DNA from: TMP-24 sp964600685
GTDB lineage: Bacteria; Pseudomonadota; Alphaproteobacteria; Rhodobacterales; Rhodobacteraceae
Length of the DNA: 6,277 bases
Direction of reading: 5' to 3'
Assembly: GCA_964600685.1 (NCBI GenBank)
Contig: CAZRKU010000133.1
Coordinates: 1-6,277, forward strand
Below, piece by piece: positions 6,271 to 6,277 of the stretch. A program made the position numbers and the translations under genes. Positions within the stretch are counted from its first letter, which is position 1, and each line of letters starts with the position of its first letter. Under the pieces are notes generated by a model. The model was given only the letters and a program-made list of their open reading frames with translations, had not been told where the DNA came from and made no database searches.

Positions 6271-6277
6271 GCCGACG

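Overview
This 6.3 kb, GC-rich window looks like an alphaproteobacterial chromosome segment, most likely from the Rhodobacteraceae. That assignment is an inference from codon use, gene style and the PTS-free layout. Six genes fill nearly all of it, in two divergent groups that run away from an AT-richer gap at 3885-4060. I see no RNA genes, mobile elements or CRISPR arrays.

Left arm (minus strand, transcribed from about 3884 down to 25): a BadF/BadG-type amino-sugar kinase, a GntR/HutC-type regulator, a GlmS-like SIS-domain glucosamine-6-phosphate deaminase (NagB-II type) and N-acetylglucosamine-6-phosphate deacetylase (NagA). The genes overlap by 4 bp or sit 8-10 bp apart, so they almost certainly form one operon with the regulator inside it.

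Right arm (plus strand, 4061-6248): a divergent MurQ-family SIS protein (N-acetylmuramic acid 6-phosphate etherase family), then 19 bp later a secreted family-1 sugar-binding protein of an ABC importer. A GC-rich hairpin follows the binding protein. The permease and ATPase genes would be expected past the right edge, but they are not in the window.

Read together, the genes give a transport and catabolic route for cell-wall or chitin amino sugars that does not use a PTS. The sugar is captured in the periplasm and imported unphosphorylated. The kinase phosphorylates it. If it is MurNAc-6-P, the etherase removes the lactyl group. NagA then deacetylates GlcNAc-6-P, and NagB-II deaminates and isomerises GlcN-6-P to fructose-6-P. 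The regulator probably senses a phosphorylated intermediate.

The most notable non-coding signal is a 21-bp inverted repeat (20 of 21 matching) with one copy just upstream of each divergent operon. Each copy holds two GGTAT units 11 bp apart and a TATAAT-like core. It is the best candidate for the shared operator of the GntR protein. The MurQ-like protein keeps the catalytic glutamates but departs from the family in its sugar-phosphate loops, so its substrate is uncertain.
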